Of a DNA stretch of 64,000 bases, positions 36,722-45,334 are shown in pieces (position 1 is the first letter of the stretch; every line of letters starts with the position of its first letter). The stretch lies in the NCBI GenBank assembly GCA_029210565.1, contig JARGFQ010000004.1, positions 186,001 through 250,000 on the forward strand, given 5' to 3'. The DNA comes from Bacteroidales bacterium. GTDB lineage: Bacteria; Bacteroidota; Bacteroidia; Bacteroidales; VadinHA17. A program made the translations under genes and the position numbers. The notes below the pieces were generated by a model. The model had not been told where the DNA came from. It searched no databases and was given only the letters and a program-made list of their open reading frames with translations.

Positions 36722-37285
36722 TCAATTGTCAAACCATTTAGTCTCGACACAATCCCTGAGCTGAACTTTTGCCCGGTGAATTATCTGCCATAGATTAGTG
36801 GGAGTAACATCCAGTTCCTGACAGATTTCCTCCCCTGATTTGTTTAAAAGATATTTTAGTCTGACCGAGGCATTCCATTTCTCCGGCAGTTCTTTAAGAC
36901 ATTTACCTAAAACCTCCATGAATTCGGGATTATCAAGCAGATGTGATTCTTCTTCATGCCAGTCTCTTGGTTTTTTGTCCTTCTTCCAGTCGCCCTCAGC
37001 GCTGAAAACAGAGAGAAATGAATCTTCGTGAAGACTGACAGGTTGCTTTACCTTTTTCCGGTAGTGATCAATTATCTTATAGTTCAGGATTGAAAACAGC
37101 CATGTTTTCGGGGAGCTTTCACCTCTGAAACCCTCTATTTTTTCGGCGGCTGCCAGGAATGTATCCTGAACAAGGTCCTTAGCTGTCTCAATATCCGAAA
37201 CCTTATGCATTGCCCATGACAGTAATTCCTGGGTAAATTCCTCCACCCAACCGGAAAGCTTATTTGCTTCTGATTTCATAGCCAT
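36722..37285 (-). CDS. ECF-type RNA polymerase sigma factor
   Basis: From ATG 37285 the protein is 187 aa; an upstream ATG at 37318 and one at 37279 are also possible. Region 2 is seen in DIETAKDLVQDTFLAAAEKIEGFRGESSPKTWLFSILNYKIIDHYRK and region 4 in LKELPEKWNASVRLKYLLNKSGEEICQELDVTPTNLWQIIHRAK. Region 1 is absent, as usual for ECF. The spacer between the regions is long. It is a candidate to read the five bipartite promoters found between 10.5 and 35 kb, although none is seen in front of its own gene. Confidence 0.85.
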   Translation of the reverse strand: MAMKSEANKLSGWVEEFTQELLSWAMHKVSDIETAKDLVQDTFLAAAEKIEGFRGESSPKTWLFSILNYKIIDHYRKKVKQPVSLHEDSFLSVFSAEGDWKKDKKPRDWHEEESHLLDNPEFMEVLGKCLKELPEKWNASVRLKYLLNKSGEEICQELDVTPTNLWQIIHRAKVQLRDCVETKWFDN

Positions 37286-37395
37286 GAATATACACTTTTT
37301 TTCTGCCGGAAATATCAAGAATCAGGCTTTGATGGACCTTTAATCGGATAACATGGTATAAATTGCAGTTAAGGTATAAAATCAAACAGAGAGCT

Positions 37396-37800
37396 ATGAA
37401 AATTCTCAGAGGAACCTTGTTCGGAGGGATAGCATACTTCCTCCTGGGCTGGCTTGTGTGGGGAATCCTGCTCATGGATTTCTACTCTGCCAGCATGAAT
37501 CAGTGTGCCAACCGCACTGACGGACAAATGGTCTGGTGGGCCATCATCCTTTCAAACCTGGTTATGGCACTGCTGCTTACCCTGATCCTGCACTGGGCCA
37601 AGGCAAAAAGCGTCCTTGACGGGTTGAAGTTTGGGGCACTGTTCGGACTGCTCTACGGGTCAGCCCTGGCATTTTCATTCTGGTCCATGAGCACCATGTA
37701 CCTGACAGCCGGAGCAATGGTCACCGACATCGTTGTCACTGTGGCGGTAATGGCAGTAATAGGCCTGGTGATTGTCCTGACCTGGGGCAGAGTTAAATAG
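37396..37800 (+). CDS. Hypothetical membrane protein
   Basis: From ATG 37396 the protein is 134 aa; the ORF start at 37363 precedes the hydrophobic helix by an unlikely basic stretch. Four membrane segments are visible (about 7-30, 49-68, 79-100, 108-128). I do not recognise a family. It is divergent from the sigma factor gene and is the first gene in the part of the window that looks richer in G+C. Confidence 0.65.
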   Translation: MKILRGTLFGGIAYFLLGWLVWGILLMDFYSASMNQCANRTDGQMVWWAIILSNLVMALLLTLILHWAKAKSVLDGLKFGALFGLLYGSALAFSFWSMSTMYLTAGAMVTDIVVTVAVMAVIGLVIVLTWGRVK

Positions 37801-37844
37801 GATCATCACTGCCGGATGTTGGGTTCATTCTGTTGAGAGACCTG

Positions 37845-38465
37845 CTACAGCACACTCACGGTTATGTGTGACGGATGCCTTGCATCATGGTAGATCCGGT
37901 GCGTAGCCTTCTGAAAGTCACTCTCGGTGCACTCATAGATGTTTACGAACTCCTGCGGATTCCTGTCCACCAGCGGGAACCATGAGCTCTGCACCTGTAT
38001 CATGATGCGGTGCCCCTTCCTGAAGGTATGGGCCATATCGGGAAGTGAATACTTCACCTCTGTCACTTTGCCCGGAACGAAAGGCTCGGGATGCTCAAAG
38101 CTGTTGCGGTACCTGCCGCGGACGACCTCACCGCGGATGAGCATCTGGTAGCCACCCAGCGGCACCTTGACCTCCTCATCCTCCCCTGCCTTCATATCGG
38201 GAGGAAAGACATCTATCAGCTTGACTACAAAATCCGCGTCGGTGCCGGTGGTTGAGACAAAGAGATCTGCCACTAACGGACCTGTCAGGGTGACATCCTC
38301 ATCGAGGATATCTGTCTGATAGACCATCACATCGGGACGCCGGGAGGCAAACCTCTGATCATCAGTCATATACTCCGCAGTCCTGTTCTTATGCACCCCC
38401 TCGGTATAGGGTACCGGGTTCATCGGGTCAGAGACATACTCGTCAAAGCTCTCCTTCCCTGTGGG
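37845..38465 (-). pseudogene. C-terminal remnant of a CocE/NonD-type hydrolase (X-Pro dipeptidyl-peptidase family)
   Basis: Only about 207 residues remain. They match the C-terminal beta-sandwich of CocE/NonD proteins: DEYVSDPMNPVPYTEGVHKNR, GPLVADLFVSTTGTDADFVVKLIDVFP, and HRIMIQVQSSWFPLVDRNPQ. The alpha/beta-hydrolase domain with the catalytic Ser is missing; full-length members are roughly three times longer. The frame runs back without a break to the stop codon of the lipoprotein gene at 38466-38468, which lies in the same frame. An internal ATG at 38423 could give a 192-aa product, but no activity is expected. Confidence 0.72.
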
Positions 38466-39314
38466 TCACAGGACCACAACCATGTATCTTGATCCCTCCC
38501 AGAACCTTGCAGGGTCAGTCACGGTCAGAGTTACTGTTTCGGCATCGGTAGTGGTCAGCTGATAGCTGCCTGAAGGGTGGAGGGAAATAAACTCCAGTTT
38601 ATCGATGGTACTCTTGAGCGGAAAGGTTGTCTTGTCACGTATGTCAATTTTCTCCATACTGCTGCTGCTCAACGTCGGTGAAAGCACCATCACCCTTCCC
38701 AGGAAGCCAAGGAAACCGCCGGTTTTGGTAATGACATTCTGACTGATAAGCTCATCCTTTGTGCCTGCAACAAACCAGGCAGTGTTCAGGTTACCCGTGA
38801 TCTCGCTGATGGTTGCCTCCATCTCACTGTTCTTCCCTGTCAGCGTCTCAATGTTTGCGGTCTGTTCTTCAATGGTAGCAGCAAGTGCTGCGCTCTTCTC
38901 ATTCAGAACATTAATCAGGCTGTCTTTTTTTTCTGTAAGGATCCTGAGCTCCGCCACCTCCTCTTCAAGTGCCTTCACCTTTGTATTAACGCTGTAATAC
39001 CTGCTTCTCGCAGACTGGTATTTCTGCTCCGTTTCCTCCATTGAGGCGGTAATATCTGCTATTGCCCGCTCCAGTCTTGCCGGTACTTCACCGGCTTCAA
39101 CCGGCTGCCCTGCCTCCTGACCGAGCAGTGCGCTGAGCTTTGCATCAGCATCGTTCATTACGGAGAGATACTCATTCATCGTTGATTCGCTCTTGGCAAG
39201 CTGACTGATAAGATCCTGTTTTTCAGCCTCGAGCTGTTCCGACATTGTCTTGTACTTGCAGCCGGTAAGACTGAGTACAGCCATGATAAGGATTAATGCT
39301 TTGATAGTTTTCAT
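38466..39314 (-). CDS. Coiled-coil lipoprotein
   Basis: The 282-aa protein has a lipoprotein signal (LTGC, Cys19) and a long heptad-rich coiled coil (about 25-175, with an almost continuous run of Glu, Lys, Leu and Ala). A C-terminal beta domain ends in VTDPARFWEGSRYMVVVL. It is presumably anchored in the outer or inner membrane and facing the periplasm. No family is recognised. Its TGA stop is followed directly by the CocE remnant in the same frame. Confidence 0.75.
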   Translation of the reverse strand: MKTIKALILIMAVLSLTGCKYKTMSEQLEAEKQDLISQLAKSESTMNEYLSVMNDADAKLSALLGQEAGQPVEAGEVPARLERAIADITASMEETEQKYQSARSRYYSVNTKVKALEEEVAELRILTEKKDSLINVLNEKSAALAATIEEQTANIETLTGKNSEMEATISEITGNLNTAWFVAGTKDELISQNVITKTGGFLGFLGRVMVLSPTLSSSSMEKIDIRDKTTFPLKSTIDKLEFISLHPSGSYQLTTTDAETVTLTVTDPARFWEGSRYMVVVL

Positions 39315-39499
39315 CTCTGTTGGGAATTATGGTTTGACGGTTTTAATTTAAACGTAAATTAATAAATTTCCGGGAAAGAAGCAATTTTTTGATCTGACTG
39401 CCTCATGAAAGTGAGCTGGTTAGGTTGCCACAAGCGTGTTTTTTAATAATTTTTGCCTAAATTATGGCAGCAAAGTGAAGTTGGTTAAAACCTGATACC

Positions 39500-39904
39500 A
39501 TGAAAACCTTAAACTTTTTCCTTACAGCAGTTATTGCCTTACTGCTGAGTTCCTGCGCCACTACCGTCACGTTCCCGGTCTCGCAGCTTGCTCCGGCAGC
39601 AGAAGGGTCAACGAAGATCAGGCAGGATAAAAACGGAAATTACAACATCACGGTCAGGGTCAATTACCTGGCAGATGCTGAACGGCTCAATCCCCCTCGA
39701 AGCCAGTACATTGTCTGGGTGGAGAAGGATGACGGCTCATTTCAGAATATAGGGATTCTTGTCAGTGACAGGCTGAATAAGGCCAAACTGGAGACCACCA
39801 CTCCCTTCACGCCTTACCGGATACTTATCACGGCTGAAGATGAGGGTGCGGTCACTTGGCCCGGCCCCCAGGAGCTGTTTCGTTCGGAGAGGATCATTCG
39901 ATAG
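39500..39904 (+). CDS. Hypothetical lipoprotein
   Basis: The 134-aa protein has a clear lipoprotein signal (LSSC, Cys19) and a small beta-rich domain after it, with YNITVRVNYLADAERLNPP and YRILITAEDEG. The family is not recognised. ATG at 39500 lies between the divergent coiled-coil lipoprotein gene (39314) and the LysM gene. The upstream region contains TTG and AATTTTTG tracts that resemble a promoter but do not match the consensus spacing. Confidence 0.7.
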   Translation: MKTLNFFLTAVIALLLSSCATTVTFPVSQLAPAAEGSTKIRQDKNGNYNITVRVNYLADAERLNPPRSQYIVWVEKDDGSFQNIGILVSDRLNKAKLETTTPFTPYRILITAEDEGAVTWPGPQELFRSERIIR

Positions 39905-39937
39905 GTTCCACCCGGAGAGTCTGCAGGAATCTTAGAA

Positions 39938-39974
39938 GCAAAAAGGGGCAGGCACCTGATTGTGCCTTACCCCT
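39938..39974 (-). terminator. Rho-independent terminator of the LysM gene
   Basis: Arms AGGGGCAGGCAC (39944-39955) and GTGCCTTACCCCT (39962-39974) pair with one small bulge around a six-base loop. On the minus strand the stem is followed by TTTTTGC, as needed to end transcription from 40002. Confidence 0.75.
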
Positions 39975-40001
39975 GTAAGATCATCAGTATACCTTTCAGG
40001 T

Positions 40002-41078
40002 CTATTTCTGCCCTGATTCTTGAGGAGCAGGTATCACCAGGCGCATGTCGGGCATGGCGAAGATTACTCCCTTGTTTGCTTTCTTCAGCTCCTGTACCGT
40101 GATGCCATATTTATCAGCTATATCGGAGAGCGACTCTCCCTTTCTGACCTTGTGTACCCTTCTTTTCACGGGCTGCGGTTTGGCTGCCTCTGGTTCACTC
40201 TTAGGGGCAGGTTCCTGTGCCTGTACTTCCCCGGGTGGCTCGGGTGTCTCTTCCTTTGCTGTGGGCTTATCGGTCTTTGCAGCCTGAGTGTCCGCCGTCA
40301 CCTTGCCTGATTCTGCTTCAGGCTGCTCCTGATGCGGAAGTTGGGATCCGGACCGGGGCTTCTCCTGGGCAGGAACAGCCCGGGGCTTCTCCTGAACCGG
40401 CAGGGGCTGGGTCTTCCCTGCATACCTGGCAGGAGTCTCTGGAGCTGAAGGGAGCTGAGTGGCGCCGGCAGAGGCTGCGGGAGGCGCCGGAGCTTCATCC
40501 TCCACCACCAGCGACGAAGATACCGGGATCCTTAACACCTGACCTGCCTGGATGCCACTGGCAGGGATCACATTTTCGCGGTCAATGTCGAGTATCGTTA
40601 CCTTGTATGCCTTTGCAATCGAATAGAGGGTCTGCCCTTTCAGAACCAGGTGCATGTAATATTCCCTGTTGTTGAATACAATCTTTTCGCGCGATATTTT
40701 GATGCCGGATGATGCTGTTCCTGACGGAGTAACGGCTGCCGGGCGCGGCTTGGGCATTGGCATCGGCTGAGCCGCGGAAGAGGTTCCTGATGCTGCGCCG
40801 GAAGCTGCTGCAGATATGGGTATCCTGAGCATCTGACCTGTCTGGATGCCACTGGCAGGGATCACATTCTCACGGGTAATGGCATCAATGGTCACCTTGT
40901 AAGCCCTGGAGATCGAATAGAGTGTCTGACCTTTCAGCACCTCATGCATGAAGAAGGCCCGGCCACCGGAGATGACCCTTTCATTTGATACCTGAACAGG
41001 CACCTGTGCACTGATTTTCAGCGGAGCCAGCAGGGCCACCGTCAGTGCAATCATCAACAAAATGCGTGTCGCAGTCAT
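40002..41078 (-). CDS. Secreted protein with three LysM domains
   Basis: From ATG 41078 the protein is 358 aa with a signal peptide (1-25); the ORF start at 41168 adds 30 residues ahead of it. LysM domains are at about 43-90 and 148-195 (HEVLKGQTLYSI... and HLVLKGQTLYSI..., both ending NVIPASGI...LRIP) and 311-355 (HKVRKGESLSDIADKYGITVQELKKAN). A proline/glutamate-rich linker joins the second and third. LysM binds peptidoglycan or chitin oligomers. Two LysM modules are near-duplicates, which implies internal duplication. It is divergent from pdxH. Confidence 0.85.
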   Translation of the reverse strand: MTATRILLMIALTVALLAPLKISAQVPVQVSNERVISGGRAFFMHEVLKGQTLYSISRAYKVTIDAITRENVIPASGIQTGQMLRIPISAAASGAASGTSSAAQPMPMPKPRPAAVTPSGTASSGIKISREKIVFNNREYYMHLVLKGQTLYSIAKAYKVTILDIDRENVIPASGIQAGQVLRIPVSSSLVVEDEAPAPPAASAGATQLPSAPETPARYAGKTQPLPVQEKPRAVPAQEKPRSGSQLPHQEQPEAESGKVTADTQAAKTDKPTAKEETPEPPGEVQAQEPAPKSEPEAAKPQPVKRRVHKVRKGESLSDIADKYGITVQELKKANKGVIFAMPDMRLVIPAPQESGQK

Positions 41079-41196
41079 ATCATCTCTGTTTTGAGGTATA
41101 AAGGTAATATTTTCATATAAACAGGCCCCCTGCCCCCTAAACTTATTGGCGCAACAGTTGTTAAGCATTGTGAATTACAATGAAAAAATACCTTGA

Positions 41197-41853
41197 ATGA
41201 ACAGCGTGCGAAGAACGACCAGCCTTCTCCGGGATGAATACCATGGAGCCGGCATTGACCCCGGTGATTTTGCGGAAGATCCGTTCCTCCAGTTTGAGAG
41301 ATGGATGGAGGATGCCATTTCACACAGCGTTAAGGAGCCCAATGCGGTACATCTTGCCACAGCAGATGCCGAAGGCAGGCCGTCAGGAAGAATTGTACTG
41401 CTGAGAGATTTCAGCGAAAGGGGGTTCTCTTTCTTTACCAACTACAGCAGCCGTAAGGGTGAGGAGCTGGAACAGAATAACCACGCCGCCATGACATTCT
41501 TCTGGAATGAACTGTACCGACAGGTAAGAATCGGAGGTAAGGTCTTCAGGCTTCCCGCCGAAGAGTCGGATGCATATTTCAGGAGCAGACCCAGGCAGAG
41601 CCAGATCAGCGCCGTGGTGTCACAGCAGAGCAGGGAGCTGGAGAACAGGGAGATGCTTGAGCGAATGGCCACCGAGGCAGAAGAGAAGTACCGTCACAGG
41701 CCTGTTCCCCGGCCCGAAGCGTGGGGTGGATATTATCTCGTACCGGATTATGTTGAGTTCTGGCAGGGAAGGGAGCACCGCCTGCATGACAGGCTCCAGT
41801 ATATCAGGACCGCCTCTGAAGGAGGATGGACCATAAGGCTTCTGTACCCGTAG
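41197..41853 (+). CDS. pdxH: Pyridoxamine 5'-phosphate oxidase
   Basis: The 218-aa protein fits PdxH length and motifs: NAVHLATADAEGRPSGRIVLLRDF, NYSSRKGEEL, and the conserved RPRQSQISAVVSQQS with the FMN-phosphate-binding residues, ending WTIRLLYP. It oxidises pyridoxine or pyridoxamine 5'-phosphate to PLP with FMN and O2. It supports several PLP enzymes in the window, including the aminotransferase at 45826. The next 190 bp (41854-42045) are non-coding. Confidence 0.93.
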   Translation: MNSVRRTTSLLRDEYHGAGIDPGDFAEDPFLQFERWMEDAISHSVKEPNAVHLATADAEGRPSGRIVLLRDFSERGFSFFTNYSSRKGEELEQNNHAAMTFFWNELYRQVRIGGKVFRLPAEESDAYFRSRPRQSQISAVVSQQSRELENREMLERMATEAEEKYRHRPVPRPEAWGGYYLVPDYVEFWQGREHRLHDRLQYIRTASEGGWTIRLLYP

Positions 41854-42045
41854 TGTCCCTGAGATACGGAGCGGGCCAACGAAATTATCTGACTCAGAAG
41901 TAATAACAGGCAACCCATTTCATCCTGCACGGAAAGATCTACCGGAAATGTTATATCCGCATCTATGAGGCACCTGTTTTCATGTGATTATCTATTCCGA
42001 AGGTAAAGAAGATGAAGTCAGCCGCCTGATCCGGCGCTGGCAGGC

Positions 42046-43812
42046 TCAGATGCTTAACTGAAGCTCTGTGAGGGTCTTGTACAGTCCGCTGCCGTTTGAC
42101 AGCAGCTCGGCGTGAGTCCCCTGCTCAATGATCTTTCCGCCGCTAAGTACTATTATCTTGTCTGCCTTGCGAACCGTTGAAAGCCGGTGGGCAATAACCA
42201 GTGAGGTGCGGCCCTCCATAAGCTTCTCCAACGCCTCCTGTACCAGTCTTTCAGATTCGGAATCGAGTGATGAGGTAGCCTCATCCAGGATTAATATCCT
42301 GGGGTTTTTAAGCACTGCGCGGGCAATGGCAATCCTTTGCCGCTGGCCCCCCGACAGCTGCACTCCCCTCTCCCCCACCACCGTTTCCAGCTTATCAGGA
42401 AATGATTGTATAAAGTCCCATGCGTTGGCCTGTACTGCAGCTTCCATTATCTCATTCTCCGTGGCTCCGGGTCTTCCGTATGCTATATTCTCACGGATCG
42501 TGCCTCCGAACAGGAATACATCCTGCATCACCACAGCCGTTTGTGCCCGGAGTGAGGTTACCGGGAAGCTGAGGCCGTCGCGGCCGTCAAACCTGATTAT
42601 CCCTTCGGTCGGGTCATAAAACCTCAGCATCAGCGATGCAATGGTTGACTTCCCTGCCCCGCTGGGGCCCACGAGGGCAATCTGTTGGCCGGGATCGACA
42701 GTGAAGCTTACCTCTTCCAGCACCACCACCTGGTCGCGGGACGGGTACCTGAATCCTACCCTGTCAAAGGTGATCTGTCCGTGAAGGGCATGGGAAGCGT
42801 CGGGAACATACTTTTCATCAATGTCTTCTGTATTCTCGTCAAGCAGCAGCAATAGCTTCTCCGATGCACCAAGTGTCTTCTGCAGCCGTGTGTATACACC
42901 TGCCATGCCTGCTATATTCCCGCCGATGAACCCCGAATAAATTACGAATGAGAAGAGCTGTCCCGCTTCCATCAGTCCGTTGGCAATCATGGCAGCCCCC
43001 CGCCATATCACAGCTGCCATGGAAATGAAAAATCCCAGTACAATAAATGATATGGCAGCCTGGTATTTCCCCCCCTTTATGCCCATCCTGGCTACCTCTT
43101 CCGTCTTCGCCCGGTAACGGTCACTCTCAAAAGCCTCGTTGGTGAATGCCTTCACATTCTGTATACCCTGGAGGGTCTCCTCCACTATGGTGTTTGACTC
43201 CGCGACAAAAGCCTGGGCTTTTTTCGAATACCGGCGAATGGCCCTGCCGGAGAAAAAAGCCAGAAGTGATATGGCCGGCACGATGGCCAGCGTGAATAGC
43301 GTCAGCTGAAAAGAGCTGATGGCCATCAGTGTTATACCTCCGATGATGACAATTACCTGCGATATAAGATCCGCAAGGGTATATGTAAGTGTATCCTGCA
43401 GCAGCGCTATGTCCGATGAGATCCGGCTATTAAGCTCCCCCACCCTTCTTGCGGAGAAGAATGACATTGGCAGTTTGATAAGGTGATTGTAAATATGCTG
43501 CCTGATGGAAGCCAGTGTTTTCTCCGTCACAACTACAAACAGTCTTGTTCTGGTATATCCAAACAGAGCCTGGGCGACAAGAATAGCCATCAGGATGAGC
43601 CCCGTCCTGGTTATCTCCTCCATCATCCTGCCTTTGGTACCCAGATCAACCATATCGCCCAGGAGCTTGGGAAACATCAGGCTCGCACCAGTGGACATAA
43701 GCAGGCAAAACATCCCGAGGATAAATAACCAGACATAGGGCCTCAGGAACCTGTATAACTTGCCAAGATCCTTCAGACCGCTACCGGTAGCTTTCAATTT
43801 CCCTTCAGACAT
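42046..43812 (-). CDS. ABC exporter, ATPase fused to membrane domain (MsbA-like)
   Basis: The 588-aa protein has six membrane segments (residues about 20-320), then the nucleotide-binding domain with Walker A GPSGAGKST, signature LSGGQRQRIA, Walker B ILILDEATSS and His switch in IAHRLST. It works as a homodimer exporting lipids, drugs or peptides. The closest relatives of this size include the BmrA/MsbA half-transporters. Its promoter region is shared, head-on, with the flavin reductase gene. Confidence 0.85.
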   Translation of the reverse strand: MSEGKLKATGSGLKDLGKLYRFLRPYVWLFILGMFCLLMSTGASLMFPKLLGDMVDLGTKGRMMEEITRTGLILMAILVAQALFGYTRTRLFVVVTEKTLASIRQHIYNHLIKLPMSFFSARRVGELNSRISSDIALLQDTLTYTLADLISQVIVIIGGITLMAISSFQLTLFTLAIVPAISLLAFFSGRAIRRYSKKAQAFVAESNTIVEETLQGIQNVKAFTNEAFESDRYRAKTEEVARMGIKGGKYQAAISFIVLGFFISMAAVIWRGAAMIANGLMEAGQLFSFVIYSGFIGGNIAGMAGVYTRLQKTLGASEKLLLLLDENTEDIDEKYVPDASHALHGQITFDRVGFRYPSRDQVVVLEEVSFTVDPGQQIALVGPSGAGKSTIASLMLRFYDPTEGIIRFDGRDGLSFPVTSLRAQTAVVMQDVFLFGGTIRENIAYGRPGATENEIMEAAVQANAWDFIQSFPDKLETVVGERGVQLSGGQRQRIAIARAVLKNPRILILDEATSSLDSESERLVQEALEKLMEGRTSLVIAHRLSTVRKADKIIVLSGGKIIEQGTHAELLSNGSGLYKTLTELQLSI

Positions 43813-43821
43813 TTAAAATTG

Positions 43822-43829
43822 TATCTTTG
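43822..43829 (+). promoter_or_regulatory. -7 box TATCTTTG of the flavin reductase gene
   Basis: The box is in the plus orientation, 100 bp before the ATG at 43929. With the minus-strand box at 43840-43847 it makes a perfect inverted repeat with a 10-bp centre. Confidence 0.45.
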
Positions 43830-43839
43830 GATTAGGATG

Positions 43840-43847
43840 CAAAGATA
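43840..43847 (-). promoter_or_regulatory. -7 box TATCTTTG of the ABC exporter gene
   Basis: The minus-strand box sits 28 bp before the ATG at 43812. A TGTG 21 bp upstream (43869-43872) stands where TTTG would be. The box faces the plus-strand box at 43822. Confidence 0.5.
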
Positions 43848-43928
43848 GACCAAACACTCACGGTTAGACACACCGTAATGTTAAACAATTCTCTGCTCCG
43901 TTTTGTTGATGATAGATATAGCAGACCA

Positions 43929-44597
43929 ATGGAGGAACACACAATTAAAATTATCAGCACGGACGACCTCACCCACGACGTGAAAAGATACAGGGTGGAA
44001 AAACCTTCAGGATACACATTTGTCCCCGGGCAGGCTACGGACCTTTCGATTAACACTCCTCAACTTAAAAACAAAAAGAGACCCTTTACCTTTACCTGAC
44101 TGAACAGTGACCCTTATCTTGAATTTGTCATCAAGATCTATCCGTCACACAACGGCGTGACGAAGGAGCTTGACAGCCTGAAGCCGGGAGACGAGCTGAT
44201 TGTCAGGGATGTGTGGGGTGCAATCACCTACCGGGGCAAAGGGGTCTTCATCGCCGGCGGGGCAGGCATAACACCCTTCATCTCCATCTTTCGGGATCTG
44301 CAGTCACGCGATGAGCTTGAGGGCAACATGCTGATATTTGCAAACAAGACCGAAGCCGATATCATTCAGCCGGAGGAGTTCCGAAAAATGCTGGGCGACA
44401 ATTTCATCAATATACTTTCTGAGGAAAAATTGAGCCATTATCATCATGGTATGATCAGTGAGGAGTTCCTCAGATCAATTGTCGGCGATTTCAACAGGCA
44501 ATTCTACCTCTGCGGTCCTCCCCCGATGATGAATGCCCTGAAGAAGCAACTCGCAAACCTGGGTATAGAAAAAGAATCCCTGACCGTCGAGTTCTGA
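43929..44597 (+). pseudogene. FAD-binding ferredoxin-NADP reductase family protein, interrupted by TGA
   Basis: The frame opens at ATG 43929 (MEEHTIKIISTDDL), reads through the FAD-binding barrel with RPFTFT, meets TGA at 44097-44099, and continues in the same frame to 44597 with LNSDPYLEFVIKIYPSHNGVTKEL and the NAD-binding part (FIAGGAGITPFISIF, YLCGPPPMMNALK). In relatives the interrupted position is Ser (FTFTS), so one C-to-G change (TCA to TGA) explains it. Intact it would be 222 aa and would move electrons between NAD(P)H and an iron-sulfur protein or small acceptor. A sequencing error is possible. Confidence 0.72.
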
Positions 44598-44686
44598 TCT
44601 GCTACTGGCCAACCTGCAGTCAACCTTTAGAATTACCCTCTCTACGGAGTGTGAATAGAGTGTTTATAAGTCGTATGATGTCAGAC

Positions 44687-44717
44687 TTTGGATGAACTGG
44701 TGAAATGAATATTTTTA
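44687..44717 (+). promoter_or_regulatory. Probable Bacteroidota promoter of the HD gene
   Basis: TTTG (44687-44690), 19 bp, then TATTTTTA (44710-44717), one base off TAnnTTTG. The start would be close to 44724, 13 nt before the ATG. Confidence 0.45.
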
Positions 44718-44736
44718 AAGTGTTATTCTGACACCT

Positions 44737-45318
44737 ATGACATCGCTTGAAAGCCTGAAAAATCTTGTCCTCGCTCCCTATATCCTGAAAGCCACAGCAC
44801 TGATAAGTGTACAGAGAGCTGTAGGCGGAAACCAGTTCCGGCATTGCTTTTCTACTCTGGGGATTCTGCTGGACTATAAATTCTACTCCAACAGCGTGCT
44901 CCTTAAGGCCTCTCTGCTTCATGACCTGCTTGAAGACATGCCCGAGACCCAGATTGATGAGATCAGATGGATAGACGGTGAAGGCCCGGCGGTGGTTGAC
45001 CTTGTTCTGGAAGTGACCAGGAGAAAGGATGAGACCAAGGAACAGTATCTGCAGCGTGTTCTTGAAAAAGGATCGGGAAATGCCCACCTGCTCAAGTGTG
45101 CTGACAGGATAAGCAATCTCACCGATCTGCACCGTGATATCCAGTCGGAACAAAGGATCTCAGACTATCTTGATCAGACCGAGAAGTATGTATTCCCGAT
45201 GGCCCTGCAGGTCAATGCCGACATGCTGATTGAGCTGACCGACCTTGTTGACAGGCGCAGGAGGATACTTCGTATACTCGAAAATGACAGGAACTATTCA
45301 GAAGCGGATAACGGCTGA
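44737..45318 (+). CDS. HD domain hydrolase (RelA/SpoT HD-like)
   Basis: The 193-aa protein is an HD phosphohydrolase: HCFSTLGILLDYKFYSNSVLLKASLLHDLLEDMPET contains the HD pair, and NAHLLKCADRISNLTDLH the second metal-site Asp. The pattern resembles the hydrolase half of RelA/SpoT proteins but has no synthetase, TGS or ACT domain, so it could be a small alarmone hydrolase. The natural substrate is unproven. It is 139 bp after the interrupted reductase gene. Confidence 0.75.
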   Translation: MTSLESLKNLVLAPYILKATALISVQRAVGGNQFRHCFSTLGILLDYKFYSNSVLLKASLLHDLLEDMPETQIDEIRWIDGEGPAVVDLVLEVTRRKDETKEQYLQRVLEKGSGNAHLLKCADRISNLTDLHRDIQSEQRISDYLDQTEKYVFPMALQVNADMLIELTDLVDRRRRILRILENDRNYSEADNG

Positions 45319-45334
45319 TATCTTACTCTCCCGG

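Noticed and set aside
41854..42045. Short reading frame after pdxH resembling an acylphosphatase end (EGKEDEVSRLIRR)
   Set aside because: Only about 25 residues, no start or domain, and likely chance in a convergent gap.
44097..44099. TGA as a recoded sense codon
   Set aside because: TGA is used as an ordinary stop by other genes in the window, such as the one ending at 38466, and no recoding element is seen. A point mutation or sequencing error is simpler.
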